A DNA stretch of 64,000 nucleotides from Vreelandella halophila (GCF_019903425.1 NZ_JACHUZ010000013.1:188086-252085); one strand, 5' to 3'. Shown: positions 17,559 through 27,025, counted from the first letter of the stretch. Program-made: numbers and translations. The notes: a model not told the origin generated them from the letters alone.

Positions 17559-19775
17559 ATGCGCCAATCCAACAGACTATCCCGAACGCCCCTCGCAGCC
17601 CTGTGCATGACAGGGATCGCGATGGGGACCGCCCCTCTGGCGTTCGCACAGGAACCGATGGGCTCCCTTGACGAGCTGGTCGTTGTGGGCAACCGGGCCC
17701 CCTCCCAGATCAGCGAAGTCCCGGGCACGGTCTGGGTTCTGGAGGGCGAGGAGCTGCAGCGCCAGTTCGACAGTGGCCAGAGTCTCAAGGACACACTGGG
17801 CAAGCTGGTCCCCGGCATGGACCTCGGCACCCAGAACCGCACCAACTACGGCCAGAACCTGCGCGGGCGCAGCGTGCTGGTCATGATCGACGGGGTCTCG
17901 CTCAACTCCTCGCGGGGCGTGAGCCGCCAGTTCGACAGCATTGATCCTTTCAACATTGAACGCATTGAAGTGCTTTCAGGCGCCACCGCCATCTACGGTG
18001 GCGGCAGCACCGGCGGCATCATCAACATCATCACCAAGAAGGGCGAAGCCGGCGATCCGCAGTTCGAGACGGAAGTGGGCGCCACCAGCGGTTTCAACAA
18101 CTCCAATGACCGGGACCTGCGGGCAGGCCAGTCCATCAGCGGCGGCACAGACTTCGTGAAGGGCCGTCTCGCCGTGGCGGGCCAGGACAACGGGTCCTTC
18201 TACGACGGCAACGGTGACCCCATCCTGCCGGACATCACCCAGACGGACCTGCAGTACAACCGCACGCTCGACGTCATGGGCAATCTGCAGTTCGAATTCA
18301 GTGACACCCAGAGCCTGGACCTGACGGCACAGGTGTACAACTCCAAGTTCGACGGCAACAAGGGTCTTTACCTTGGCCAGAACCTGTCACGTCGCGACAA
18401 CCCGGAAATCCGTAACGGCTTCACCACCGACCGTGAGCCTGAATCCGACCGGTACTTGGTGAACGCCTCCTATCGCGATACCGATTTCCTCGGCCATACA
18501 GCTTACCTTCAGGCCTCAACCCGCAACGAGGAGCTCAGCTTTCACCCCTACCCAGGCCGACTCGCGGATGACCCGGATACGCCCATCACCGAAATGCCGT
18601 ATGTGGGAGCCTCCAAGCAGAACACCGAGCAACACGCGCTGAAAGCAATGCTCGTCAAGGAACTGGGCGATGTGCAGCTGACCTATGGCCTGGATCTGGA
18701 CCGGGAAGACTTCGACGCCAACCAGATGATCTTCGACCTCAACCAGGCACTGGCGTCCGGGCTCCTTGTGAACGAGGCCAGCTACACCACCCCGCGCTAT
18801 CCCAGCTATCGGGTGGATGGTACAGCCGGTTTCCTGCAGGCGGAATGGCAGGCGACAGACCGGCTCAAGCTTGATGCCGGCGTCCGTCACCGGCGCGCAA
18901 GCCTGGAGGTCAGTTCCTTTGTGCCCGTACAGCAGCGGGTCAATATTGAGAACGGCATCGGCTCCTCCGCTGAACCGATCCCCGGCGGCAAGAATGACTA
19001 TGAAATCACACTGTTCAATGCTGGTGCGATCTACAGCCTGACCAACGACCAGCAGATCTGGGGCAGCTTCAGTCAGGGCAACGAGATCCCCGACCCCGGC
19101 AAAGTACTCGGCGAGGGGCAGTACGGCCTCTCCGGGAGCGGCCAGTACCAACTGACCGACTTCCTGAACCTCGACAACAACAACCTGCCGGCACTGAAAA
19201 CCAACCAGGTGGAATTCGGCTGGCGTCGTCATACCCCAGAGTGGGACGCTCAGGTCGCGACCTACTACACATGGTCCGATAAGGATACCGAGATCACCGA
19301 CCGGCTGACGGTGGATGTCGTGGATTCCAAGACCCGTGCCTACGGCCTTGAAGCCAGCGGCACCTGGCGCCTGACCCCCCAATGGCAGATTGGCGGCACT
19401 GGCCATTACGTGAAATCGGAAACCAAGCAGGACGGCGACTGGCAGGACCAGACCGTTACTGACGCAAGCCTGCCCAAGGCAACAGCCCATGTCCAATGGG
19501 GTGATGATGACACCAGCGTCCGCTTCCAGGGCGTGCACGCCTTTGATATCGATGACGCCCAGGGCAACGAGATTGAAGGTCCGACAACCTTCGACCTCCA
19601 GGGCACACAGCGTCTCCCGGCCGGCGAGCTGACACTGGGCATCAACAACGTGTTCGATAACCAGTACACCACTGTGTGGAGCCAGCGGGCGAAGCTGTTC
19701 TACGGTCTGCCCGAGGTTACGGACTTCAAGGGCCGTGGCCGCACCTACACCCTCTCCTACTCCATCGAGTACTGA
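17559..19775 (+). CDS. iutA: Ferric aerobactin TonB-dependent receptor
   Basis: Outer-membrane receptor of 738 residues (E. coli IutA is about 730). The ATG at 17559 follows CAGGAG and gives a signal peptide ending APLAFAQE; an upstream in-frame start at 17427 lies inside iucD and is rejected. TonB box LDELVVVGNR, plug motifs NLRGRSVLVMIDGVSLN and IEVLSGATAIYGGGSTGGIINIITKK. The barrel shares several IutA-type stretches: DLRAGQSISGG, NQMIFDLNQALASG, IPGGKNDYE, FSQGNEIPDPGKVLG and the end VWSQRAKLFYG then FKGRGRTYTLSYS. Substrate ferric aerobactin is strongly supported by position after iucD. Confidence 0.93.
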   Translation: MRQSNRLSRTPLAALCMTGIAMGTAPLAFAQEPMGSLDELVVVGNRAPSQISEVPGTVWVLEGEELQRQFDSGQSLKDTLGKLVPGMDLGTQNRTNYGQNLRGRSVLVMIDGVSLNSSRGVSRQFDSIDPFNIERIEVLSGATAIYGGGSTGGIINIITKKGEAGDPQFETEVGATSGFNNSNDRDLRAGQSISGGTDFVKGRLAVAGQDNGSFYDGNGDPILPDITQTDLQYNRTLDVMGNLQFEFSDTQSLDLTAQVYNSKFDGNKGLYLGQNLSRRDNPEIRNGFTTDREPESDRYLVNASYRDTDFLGHTAYLQASTRNEELSFHPYPGRLADDPDTPITEMPYVGASKQNTEQHALKAMLVKELGDVQLTYGLDLDREDFDANQMIFDLNQALASGLLVNEASYTTPRYPSYRVDGTAGFLQAEWQATDRLKLDAGVRHRRASLEVSSFVPVQQRVNIENGIGSSAEPIPGGKNDYEITLFNAGAIYSLTNDQQIWGSFSQGNEIPDPGKVLGEGQYGLSGSGQYQLTDFLNLDNNNLPALKTNQVEFGWRRHTPEWDAQVATYYTWSDKDTEITDRLTVDVVDSKTRAYGLEASGTWRLTPQWQIGGTGHYVKSETKQDGDWQDQTVTDASLPKATAHVQWGDDDTSVRFQGVHAFDIDDAQGNEIEGPTTFDLQGTQRLPAGELTLGINNVFDNQYTTVWSQRAKLFYGLPEVTDFKGRGRTYTLSYSIEY

Positions 19776-19786
19776 GCCCCAAGGCC

Positions 19787-19809
19787 AACCCCCGGTTCAG
19801 CCGGGGGTT
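19787..19809. terminator. Strong hairpin between convergent iutA and fhuB
   Basis: AACCCCCGG-TTCAG-CCGGGGGTT, a perfect 9-bp stem with a 5-base loop, starts 12 bases after the iutA stop and ends 22 bases before the fhuB stop. There is no long T run on either side. Position and strength fit a bidirectional terminator. Confidence 0.7.
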
Positions 19810-19831
19810 CCCTCCTTCCCGTATTGCTGCT

Positions 19832-21835
19832 CTACCCCAGACGCCGCCGCGTCAGCAGAAAGATGAAGTAACTCCCCCCGATCAGAGCCGCCATCAGACC
19901 GGCAGGCAACTGGTCCGGGTAAAGCAGCGTCCGGCCCAGCCAGTCGGAAAGCGTCATCAACCCCATTCCCACCATAGCGGCCAGTACCAGCTGGGGAAGA
20001 ACCCGCCTTGCTCCCAGAAGGGCTGCCACATGCGGCGCCAGCAGGCCGACGAAAGCCACCGGTCCCATCAGCGCCGTTACCAGCGCACAGAGCGCGCACA
20101 CCACCAGCAGCAACACCAGCCGGGCCCTGGCCACATTCACGCCGCGGGCACGGGCCATTGGATCCCCGATGGAGATCAGCGTCAGCCAGCGATTGAATAC
20201 AACAACCAGCATGACCAGTCCCGCCACCCCGGCCGCCAGCATCAGAGCCCTGTCGGCAGAGGCCCGGTACGTGGATCCGGAGAGCCACCCCAGAATGATG
20301 TGGGCGCTCTGCGTGCCCTGGGCCAGAACAAAATGCACCAGGGCTTCCATCAGGGCCGCGAGCGAAATCCCCACCAGGATCACGATCCCGGGTGCGTAAT
20401 GGGACCGCCGCCCCACGATCAGCAGTACGACCAGTACCACCAGGCTGCCCAGGAAGGCGACCCCCGGCCCGGCGTGGTAAATGGAGGTGCCGGTCCAGAC
20501 GGTAAAGACAACCAGCGCGAGCGTTGCGCCGGCGGACATCCCCAGAATATCCGGGCTGGCAAGGGGATTACGGATCAGGCGCTGAAGGATCAGGCCGGCA
20601 ACCGCCATACCCACACCTGCCGCCGATGCGGTCAGCAGGCGTGGCGCACGCAGCGACCAGATCAGCTCCGAGGGCCAGGCAAAGGGAAAACCGGACAACG
20701 GCTCCATGGCGCCCGGCGTATAGGTCAGTGTCAGGGCAACCAGACCGAGCAACAGGCTACCGGCCACCGTCCATGTCAGCCAGGTTGTCCGGCGTGCGCC
20801 CTGGGGCAGGGCCAGTGCGGTCTGGTCGCCATGGCTCAGCTTGCGGTGGGCGAAAATCACCAGGGCCGGCGCTCCCACCATGGCAGCTGCGGTGCCGCTG
20901 GGCACCAGTTCACCGAACCAGTCGCCGGCCGCCTGGGCCAGCGAATCCGTAGCCAGCAGGAGCACCGCCCCGAGCAGTGCACTGTAGGCGAGCTCATCCC
21001 CAGCACGGCGTGCGCCCATGGAGCGGGCGATATTGGGGGCGATCAGACCCAGAAACCCGATGATCCCTACAGCGGTGATGCTGCTGGCAAGAATCCACAG
21101 AGCGCCGATGAGCAGCATGACCAGTACCGGCCCATAACTGAACCCCCGGCCCCGTGCGCCCGCCTCCCCCAGCCGCATCAGCGTCAGGGGCCGGGGCGCC
21201 AGTGCCAGCATCAGCGGCAGAACCAGCAGGCGGGGCCAGAGCCACTGCACCCAGTTCCAGTCATTCTGGGTAAGATTGCCGGCCCCCCAGATGAAAACCC
21301 CCTGGGCCGCCTCCTGGTTCAGCAGGATGATGGCCGAGGCGGCCGCTCCCATCAGCAGGTGAGTCGCCATGCCGGCAAGGATCACCGGCAACCCGCCGAT
21401 GCCATTGCGGCCGGCAATGGCCAGGACCAGCCCTACCGAAAGCATCGCCCCCACCATGGCCACCAGTGCGCGCTCATCCGTTGCCAGCGCCGGCAGCCAG
21501 ACACTGGCACCGACCAGTGCCAGCCAGGCGCCGGACGAGGCGCCCACCGTCAGCGGTGATACGAGAGGATTGCGGGTAACCTGCTGGAGGAGACTGCCCA
21601 CGGTCCCGAGCACGGCCCCCACCATGATGGCGAGAAGAGCCCGTGGCAATGCGGTGTAATAGAACCGGACCTGGTCAAAGCCACTGGGCTGGCTCCCGGT
21701 GATCAGCCGCCACTGCTCCGCCAGCCCCAGGTCACCGTCGAGCTGAAGATGGCCCAAAACCAGCGCCAGCATGACACCCAAGCCAAGCACATAGCGGGGC
21801 CACGCTGTTGCCAGCAGAGACGCCGCGGCGTGCAT
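19832..21835 (-). CDS. fhuB: Double-length FecCD-family permease FhuB
   Basis: Inner-membrane permease for ferric hydroxamates, including aerobactin. At 667 residues it is two fused FecCD permease units, as in E. coli FhuB (660). Each half carries LPRALLAIMVGAVLGTVGSLLQQVTRNPLVSPLTVGASSGA-type and LRAPRLLTASAAGVGMAVAGLILQRLIRNPLASPDILGMSAGA-type blocks, then GxxxxIGFLGLIAPNIAR or GPVAFVGLLAPHVAAL loops that contact FhuC. About 18-20 membrane helices are expected. The ATG shares its A with the fhuD stop (TGATG), giving coupled translation. It is the last gene of the fhuF-C-D-B operon. Confidence 0.93.
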   Translation of the reverse strand: MHAAASLLATAWPRYVLGLGVMLALVLGHLQLDGDLGLAEQWRLITGSQPSGFDQVRFYYTALPRALLAIMVGAVLGTVGSLLQQVTRNPLVSPLTVGASSGAWLALVGASVWLPALATDERALVAMVGAMLSVGLVLAIAGRNGIGGLPVILAGMATHLLMGAAASAIILLNQEAAQGVFIWGAGNLTQNDWNWVQWLWPRLLVLPLMLALAPRPLTLMRLGEAGARGRGFSYGPVLVMLLIGALWILASSITAVGIIGFLGLIAPNIARSMGARRAGDELAYSALLGAVLLLATDSLAQAAGDWFGELVPSGTAAAMVGAPALVIFAHRKLSHGDQTALALPQGARRTTWLTWTVAGSLLLGLVALTLTYTPGAMEPLSGFPFAWPSELIWSLRAPRLLTASAAGVGMAVAGLILQRLIRNPLASPDILGMSAGATLALVVFTVWTGTSIYHAGPGVAFLGSLVVLVVLLIVGRRSHYAPGIVILVGISLAALMEALVHFVLAQGTQSAHIILGWLSGSTYRASADRALMLAAGVAGLVMLVVVFNRWLTLISIGDPMARARGVNVARARLVLLLVVCALCALVTALMGPVAFVGLLAPHVAALLGARRVLPQLVLAAMVGMGLMTLSDWLGRTLLYPDQLPAGLMAALIGGSYFIFLLTRRRLG

Positions 21836-22752
21836 CAGGGCTCGATGGTCAGCAGGGCATCCGTCATGTTCTCAGCCAGGTAGCGGAGTGACATGGCACC
21901 CCCATAGACCCAGCTGGTATCCACCGGCGCCACGCGCCCGGCTTCAACCACCGGCAACGCATTCCAGAGCGGCTTCTCCAGCAGGTCCCCCGCCAGCACC
22001 GTGGGCTTGAAATAAAGCAGCACATCCTCCTGGTTAAGCTGGTTCAGGTCGGCAACTTCCCTCTGGGTCTGCCCCCACTGGCTCGCTGGCTGGGGCATGG
22101 CCGACTCCAGGCCCAGCTGGCGGAGCGCGTACCAGGGCATGGCATTCCTGCCGAACACCCGCACGACCGTAGGGCTGGCAAAGCCGACGCTGGTGACTTC
22201 CGGCAGCTCATCCCCGAAGTGATCACGGATCCGGCCGCGCAGCCAGATGAACCGGGCCTCCAGCATGTCGAGCTGGTGCTGCGCACGGTCCTCGCGTTCG
22301 AACAGGCGCCCCATCTCGAGGAATATCTCGCGCGCTTTTTCCGCATTGCTGTGGTCCTTGCGGAAGGCGTCAAAGAACAGCACCGGCGCAACCTGGCTCA
22401 TCTTGTCGGCCAGCCCGGCCTGGTCGGTGGACAGAACGATCACATCCGGCTCCAGGTCCGCAATGCGTTCCATGTTGGGTTCCGAGCGCTTGCCCACATT
22501 GACCACCGACTCCGGCAGTTCCGGCTGCGCCACCCACTTGCGGTAACCAGCCACATCCGCCACACCCACGGGTTCAATGCCCAGCTCCACCAGGTTTTCC
22601 GCCATGGACCAGTTCAGGGCCACCACGCGCTCCGGAACCGACTCGAACCTCTGTTCGCCACGGCTGTCCGTTACGCTGACCTCCGCATGGGCGGTTACTG
22701 TCAGGCAAACGCCCAGAACCAGGGTGAGGCACTGTTTCAGTTTCGGATCCAT
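21835..22752 (-). CDS. fhuD: Periplasmic hydroxamate siderophore-binding protein FhuD
   Basis: Delivers ferric hydroxamates from the outer-membrane receptors to FhuB. The 305-residue protein has a signal peptide (LTLVLGVCLTVTAHAE) and the FhuD/BtuF-type bilobed fold joined by a long helix: RVVALNWSMAENLVELGIEPVGVADVAGYRKWV, LEPDVIVLSTDQAG, VLFFDAF and the C-terminal LADLNQL-like and NALPVVEAGRV segments. No lipobox Cys is seen at the cleavage site, so it is soluble. It lies 18 bases after fhuC and overlaps fhuB. Confidence 0.9.
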   Translation of the reverse strand: MDPKLKQCLTLVLGVCLTVTAHAEVSVTDSRGEQRFESVPERVVALNWSMAENLVELGIEPVGVADVAGYRKWVAQPELPESVVNVGKRSEPNMERIADLEPDVIVLSTDQAGLADKMSQVAPVLFFDAFRKDHSNAEKAREIFLEMGRLFEREDRAQHQLDMLEARFIWLRGRIRDHFGDELPEVTSVGFASPTVVRVFGRNAMPWYALRQLGLESAMPQPASQWGQTQREVADLNQLNQEDVLLYFKPTVLAGDLLEKPLWNALPVVEAGRVAPVDTSWVYGGAMSLRYLAENMTDALLTIEP

Positions 22753-22770
22753 GAGTGAAGCAAACTCCTG

Positions 22771-23541
22771 TCAGGCGACCACCGCAACCGGCCGCTGCGT
22801 ACCGGGCTGGGCGATCAGGTTGATGTCGATTCCATAGAGCATGGTCAGCAGGTCGGATGACAGCATCGCCTCCGGTGTGCCGTCGAACGCCACCTCGCCC
22901 TGCTTAAGCGCGATGACCCGATCGGCATAGCGCGCCGCCAGGTTCACGTCATGCAGAATAACCGCGACGCCGCGCCCAGCGGAGCGATTGAGGTCACTCA
23001 GAAGGGCCATGCATTCGTACTGATGAGAGAGGTCCAGCGCCGATGTGGGCTCGTCCAGCAACAGAAGCGGTGCCTCCTGTGCCAGCAGCATGGCGATCCA
23101 GGCACGCTGGCGCTCACCGCCGGAAAGTTCATCCACCAGGTGGGTGGCATAATCCGCCATACTGGTCTGTTCCAGGGCCCAGTCCACCGCTGCGGCATCA
23201 TCCCGGTGCCAGCGCCGCACCAGCCCCCGCCAGGGGAAGCGACCCAGGCGGACCAGCTCACGCACATCCAGCCCCGCAACCTCCGGCAGCTGCTGTGGCA
23301 GGAAGGCCATGCGGCGGGCCAGCTCCCGCTGGCTGTAACGCTCGAGGAGCTGGTCATCAAGCCGGATCATGCCCCCATCCGGTTTCATCTGCCGCGCCAT
23401 CACCTGCATCAGGGTCGACTTGCCGGAGCCATTGTGGCCGAGGATGGCGGTAAACTCACCGTCACGAAGCGTCAGTTCATCCAGGGCGAGTATGGCGCGC
23501 CCGTCCCGATGAACGCGGATGTCAGACAGCGACAGCTTCAT
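22771..23541 (-). CDS. fhuC: Hydroxamate siderophore ABC ATPase FhuC
   Basis: ATPase of the importer, 256 residues. Walker A (ILGHNGSGKSTLMQ), Q-loop region (MAFLPQQLP), signature (ELSGGERQRAWIAMLLAQE), Walker B (LLLLDEPTSALD) and H-loop (VILHDVNLAARYAD) are all intact. Together with FhuB and FhuD it forms a complete hydroxamate importer. Its start lies inside the end of the upstream fhuF gene (20-base overlap), so both are translated from one message. Confidence 0.93.
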   Translation of the reverse strand: MKLSLSDIRVHRDGRAILALDELTLRDGEFTAILGHNGSGKSTLMQVMARQMKPDGGMIRLDDQLLERYSQRELARRMAFLPQQLPEVAGLDVRELVRLGRFPWRGLVRRWHRDDAAAVDWALEQTSMADYATHLVDELSGGERQRAWIAMLLAQEAPLLLLDEPTSALDLSHQYECMALLSDLNRSAGRGVAVILHDVNLAARYADRVIALKQGEVAFDGTPEAMLSSDLLTMLYGIDINLIAQPGTQRPVAVVA

Positions 23542-24295
23542 GGCTCAGTTCCTCCAGTTGACGCCGCGTGCGTTCGGAATGGGTCAGTTTGGGGCAGGAC
23601 GAACAGTAGCAGCCGTCGTCCCGCCGGTAGTGCATACAGCAGGCGCGGCGTTCCAGCCCCAGAACCTCTTGCCCGCTGTTGAGCGTCAGGGGCAGATACC
23701 GGCTCTGGTCCTTCAGCCCCATCGCTGCCAGCCAGGCCTCGCCGAGCGCCTGCACACGCTCATTGCTGAATCCGGGCAGGGTCACCGCCATGCGCTGAAG
23801 TGCCATAAGAAGAATATCCGCCAGCAGTCGGTTGGCCGTCAGCGGCTTGATGCCCACGACCCGCCTGAGGTCCGCCAGCAGGGCATCCCGCACTGCCGTC
23901 AGGTGGGCAGCCGCCTCATGAATGCGCTCGCTTTCTTCCGTGGGCGTTACGGGCCAGCCCTCCGGCACCCGGAAGCCGGCCACCACACCCTGCTCCACCC
24001 GTTGCCACAGCCGGTCCACCGGCACCACGGTACCGGCGCCGTGCACACCCAGAACGGCGAGAAACACCGGCTGCCACACCAGCAGCGTCCAGGTGCGTAC
24101 AGACGAGTACGGCTGCCCCGCCTCTGGATAGGCGCTCGCCCAGATGCTGTGAACCGTGCTGATCACCGGCGTATTGTCAGCACCATGGGACAGGCCCGGT
24201 TCGGGAGAAGGCGTCGCCATGCCGTTCAGCCCCGGATGAATCCGGGCTGCCAGCGCCAGAAAGGCTGATGTATCCCAATGATCCGATGCCTGCAT
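23522..24295 (-). CDS. fhuF: Siderophore-iron reductase FhuF
   Basis: [2Fe-2S] protein that reduces and releases iron from hydroxamate siderophores in the cytoplasm. About 257 residues if the ATG at 24295 is used (E. coli FhuF 262); the frame is open to 24370. The C-terminal cluster motif CCMHYRRDDGCYCSSC matches the unusual C-C-x10-C-x2-C ligand pattern of FhuF. The upstream segment GTVVPVDRLWQRVEQGVVAG and LADLRRVVGIKPLTANRLLADI are other family regions. It is first in the operon and preceded by a Fur-box-like palindrome, as expected for FhuF. Confidence 0.88.
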   Translation of the reverse strand: MQASDHWDTSAFLALAARIHPGLNGMATPSPEPGLSHGADNTPVISTVHSIWASAYPEAGQPYSSVRTWTLLVWQPVFLAVLGVHGAGTVVPVDRLWQRVEQGVVAGFRVPEGWPVTPTEESERIHEAAAHLTAVRDALLADLRRVVGIKPLTANRLLADILLMALQRMAVTLPGFSNERVQALGEAWLAAMGLKDQSRYLPLTLNSGQEVLGLERRACCMHYRRDDGCYCSSCPKLTHSERTRRQLEELSHEAVAV

Positions 24296-24370
24296 AACGC
24301 GCTCGCGGGTCCGGTAATCCGGAAGGAAAGAATACCCGCTTATTGTGCAGCGATGGAAAGAATACCGCAA

Positions 24371-24384
24371 ATACGAATCCGTAT
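24371..24384 (-). promoter_or_regulatory. Fur-box-like palindrome upstream of fhuF
   Basis: ATACG-AATC-CGTAT is a perfect 5-bp inverted repeat within a longer Fur-like sequence; GATACGGATTCGTATTTGC on the minus strand matches the consensus at 11 of 19. It lies about 75 bases before the fhuF ATG. Direction and binding are inferred. Confidence 0.45.
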
Positions 24385-24471
24385 CATTCGGGGAGCGTGC
24401 TGGCGGCGGTTGCTTCCGCCAGGGCTCTCCGCTAACCTATCGCTGTTATTCCAACCATCGGGAGAGCGGCC

Positions 24472-24546
24472 GTGACCGCCGGACTGAAAGAAGCAACTCT
24501 GATCGTGCACCCCGCACGCTGGGCGACCCCGCGCTGGCGATGGTGA
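24472..24546 (+). CDS. trpL: trp operon leader peptide (attenuator peptide)
   Basis: A 24-codon frame starts at GTG after a GGGAGAG ribosome site and ends ARWATPRWRW-stop, so three of the last eight codons are TGG. It ends 71 bases before trpE. This is the classical form of a ribosome-stalling leader: uncharged tRNA-Trp would hold the ribosome at the TGG codons and change downstream RNA folding. Two short hairpins follow (24542-24555, GGTGA/TCACC; 24567-24580, GTGGC/GCCAC), but neither has a T run, so the terminator form is not obvious. Function inferred from codon content and position. Confidence 0.75.
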   Translation: MTAGLKEATLIVHPARWATPRWRW

Positions 24547-24617
24547 ACCGTCACCACTGAGCGCCCGTGGCCGACGCCACGATTCCACAACGCCCATGCT
24601 TGTTTCAGGAAAGACCC

Positions 24618-26099
24618 ATGACGCCCGAACAGTTCGACGCCTATGCCGGTGAAGGCTATAACCGCATTCCCGTTCACCGTGAAGTGTATGCGGATCTCGA
24701 CACCCCGCTGAGCACCTATCTCAAGCTGGCCGACGGCCCCTACTCCTACCTGCTGGAATCCGTCCAGGGCGGTGAGAAATGGGGCCGCTACTCGATCATC
24801 GGACTGCCGGCCCGCGAGCGGCTGCGGGTGACCGGCCACCAGGTGGTGCACGAATCCGATGACGGCGTGATCGAGGAATTGACCGCCAAGGATCCGCTGG
24901 CCTACATCGAAGCCTTCCAGGCCCGCTACCACTCCCCGGACCTGCCCGACATGCCCCGGTTCAATGGTGGCCTGGTGGGTTACTTCGGCTACGACACGGT
25001 GCGCTTCATCGAGCCGCGCCTGCACGACAGCGTGCCGCCGGACGAGCTGGGCACGCCGGACATCCTCCTGATGGTCTCGGACGAGGTGGTGGTTTTCGAC
25101 AACCTGCGCGGCAAGCTCCACCTGATTGTCCAGGCCAGCCCCGCCCGCTCCGGCAGCTATGAGGCGGCCGTTAACCGGCTGGACGAGCTGGAAAAGCAGC
25201 TGCGCGAAACCCGCGTCACCAGCCCGGTTTCCGAGGCCACGGGCAACCGCATCGAGGAACGTGATTTCCACTCGGATTTCACCCAGGACGATTTCGAGGC
25301 GGCGGTGGAACAGATCCGCGAATACGTCCTCGCCGGCGACGTCATGCAGACGGTGCTCTCACGACGCATGTCCGTGGCCTTCGAGGCGCCGCCCCTGAAC
25401 CTCTACCGCGCCCTGCGCTGCCTCAACCCCTCGCCCTACATGTACTTTCTCAACCTGAAAGACTTCCACATCGTGGGCTCCTCGCCGGAGATCCTGGCGC
25501 GAGTCGAGGACGAGGAAGTCACGGTCCGGCCCATTGCCGGTACCCGCAAGCGTGGCGCGAACCGCGAGGAGGACGAGGCGCTGGAACAGGAACTGCTGGC
25601 CGACCCCAAGGAGCGCGCCGAGCACCTGATGCTGATCGACCTGGGCCGCAATGACATCGGCCGCGTGACCGAGACCGGTTCGGTGACCCTGACGGATACC
25701 ATGACGGTGGAACGCTACTCCCACGTCATGCACATCGTCTCCAACGTCACCGGCCGGCTGCGCCAGGGCCTGTCCTGCATGGACGTACTGCGCGCCACCC
25801 TGCCCGCCGGCACCCTCAGCGGCGCCCCCAAGATCCGCGCCATGGAGATCCTCGACGAGCTGGAACCGGTCAAGCGCGGCGTCTATGGCGGCGCCGTGGG
25901 CTACCTCTCCTGGAGCGGTAACATGGACACGGCCATTGCCATCCGCACCGCCGTCATCAAGGACGATACGCTGCACATCCAGGCCGGCGCGGGCGTCGTG
26001 GCGGACTCCGTGCCGCGCCTTGAATGGAAGGAAACCCAGAACAAGGGCCGCGCCATCTTCCGGGCCGCCGACATGGCCCTGACGGACTTCGACCACTGA
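24618..26099 (+). CDS. trpE: Anthranilate synthase component I
   Basis: Converts chorismate plus ammonia (from TrpG) to anthranilate, first step of tryptophan synthesis. 493 residues from the ATG at 24618, which has AGGAAAGACCC before it; the 17-codon extension to 24567 lacks a ribosome site. The tryptophan feedback site LLES (45-48) is followed by WGRYSIIG. Catalytic-domain motifs are [71 protein letters not shown] and the [21 protein letters not shown] block. TrpL precedes it. The partner gene trpG lies 13.3 kb downstream, beyond the defence block. Confidence 0.96.
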   Translation: MTPEQFDAYAGEGYNRIPVHREVYADLDTPLSTYLKLADGPYSYLLESVQGGEKWGRYSIIGLPARERLRVTGHQVVHESDDGVIEELTAKDPLAYIEAFQARYHSPDLPDMPRFNGGLVGYFGYDTVRFIEPRLHDSVPPDELGTPDILLMVSDEVVVFDNLRGKLHLIVQASPARSGSYEAAVNRLDELEKQLRETRVTSPVSEATGNRIEERDFHSDFTQDDFEAAVEQIREYVLAGDVMQTVLSRRMSVAFEAPPLNLYRALRCLNPSPYMYFLNLKDFHIVGSSPEILARVEDEEVTVRPIAGTRKRGANREEDEALEQELLADPKERAEHLMLIDLGRNDIGRVTETGSVTLTDTMTVERYSHVMHIVSNVTGRLRQGLSCMDVLRATLPAGTLSGAPKIRAMEILDELEPVKRGVYGGAVGYLSWSGNMDTAIAIRTAVIKDDTLHIQAGAGVVADSVPRLEWKETQNKGRAIFRAADMALTDFDH

Positions 26100-26106
26100 T
26101 CAAGAG

Positions 26107-26151
26107 CTGGCCGGAGAAGCAGCACCATGCAACTGCCACTTCTCTGGCCAG
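26107..26151. terminator. Long hairpin just after trpE
   Basis: CTGGCCGGAGAAG and CTTCTCTGGCCAG pair over 13 positions with one mismatch around a 19-base loop, beginning 7 bases after the trpE stop. There is no T run, so it is either a weak terminator or an RNA 3'-end stabiliser. It marks the junction between trpE and the accessory block. Confidence 0.4.
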
Positions 26152-26704
26152 TGGCCCTGTCGCTCCAGAGCCCGCGATCGTAGGGTTAACTACCCAAGAC
26201 AAATCTGGCCTTCAGCTCCCGAAGAAACTGAAACGTATTCAGGCAAGAAACTTCGAATTGCTGGCAGATATTCGGAATTTTCACTTTCCGGGCGTTCGGG
26301 GCTACCACCGATTCATGGGTTACCACAGTCGCCCCGAGCGTTTTTGCTTTGGCAATGATCCATGGATCTGCTTTCGCCAGGAAATTGTCCCGGTCAGCTG
26401 GATTGTAATCACCAGCCATAACTGACTGCGCAATGTCAGCAAAAATCTCTTGGGTCGGTTCGTCGTCATTGCTGATGAAGTGCCCAGGCCTATCGCGCAC
26501 CCACTCGGCAAGTTCATCGTTGCCTTCCCGCAGTTCCCGGCCGATCATGTTAACGCTGGCAATTATGCCTTTCTCAAACTCCTGATCCAGCCAATCCCAA
26601 TAGGCAGGGCAAATGTCCATGCCGTAGTACTGGTTTTTAGCCTGTATATGGAGTTGACCCGCTTTGGTGGACATCCGATCCTTTGAAAACAACGGGAGGA
26701 CAGG

Positions 26705-27025
26705 ATGCCACAAAGCAGACCCCCATATCCGCCGGAGTTCCGGCAACAGATGATCGATCTGGTTCGCAGTGGGCGCAGCCCTGCGGAACTGGCTCAGGAG
26801 TTTGAACCCTCAGCCCAGACCATCACCAACTGGGTGGCGCAGGCCGACCGTGATGCCGGCGTTCGCCATGACGGCGCCACCAGCGCTGAACAGGAAGAAC
26901 TGCGCCGGCTTCGCCAGGAGAACAAGCGCCTGCGGGAAGAACGCGAGATCCTGTCAAAGGCCGCGGCCTGGTTCGCTCGGGAGACCGATACCGTGCCACC
27001 GACATCTTCCGGTTCGTCGAAGTGA
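26705..27025 (+). CDS. IS3-family transposase OrfA
   Basis: 106 residues: an N-terminal helix-turn-helix (YPPEFRQQMIDLVRSGRSPAELAQEFEPSAQTITNWV) that binds the element ends, then a leucine-zipper-like coiled coil (EELRRLRQENKRLREEREILSKAAAWF) for multimerisation. It ends in TGA at 27023-27025, overlapping the GTG of orfB. In IS3 elements a -1 frameshift before this point makes the OrfAB transposase; the orfB frame is open upstream, which allows it, but I do not identify the slip site with certainty. Confidence 0.9.
   Translation: MPQSRPPYPPEFRQQMIDLVRSGRSPAELAQEFEPSAQTITNWVAQADRDAGVRHDGATSAEQEELRRLRQENKRLREEREILSKAAAWFARETDTVPPTSSGSSK

Noticed and set aside
19676..21559. Plus-strand open frame of 627 codons
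   Set aside because: It is Gln/His/Pro/Gly-rich low-complexity antisense of fhuB, whose own protein is a full family match. GC-rich codons on the other strand keep it open.
24542..24580. Rho-independent attenuator terminator after trpL
   Set aside because: The two short hairpins (5-bp stems) lack a following T run, so I list the leader peptide but not a terminator.
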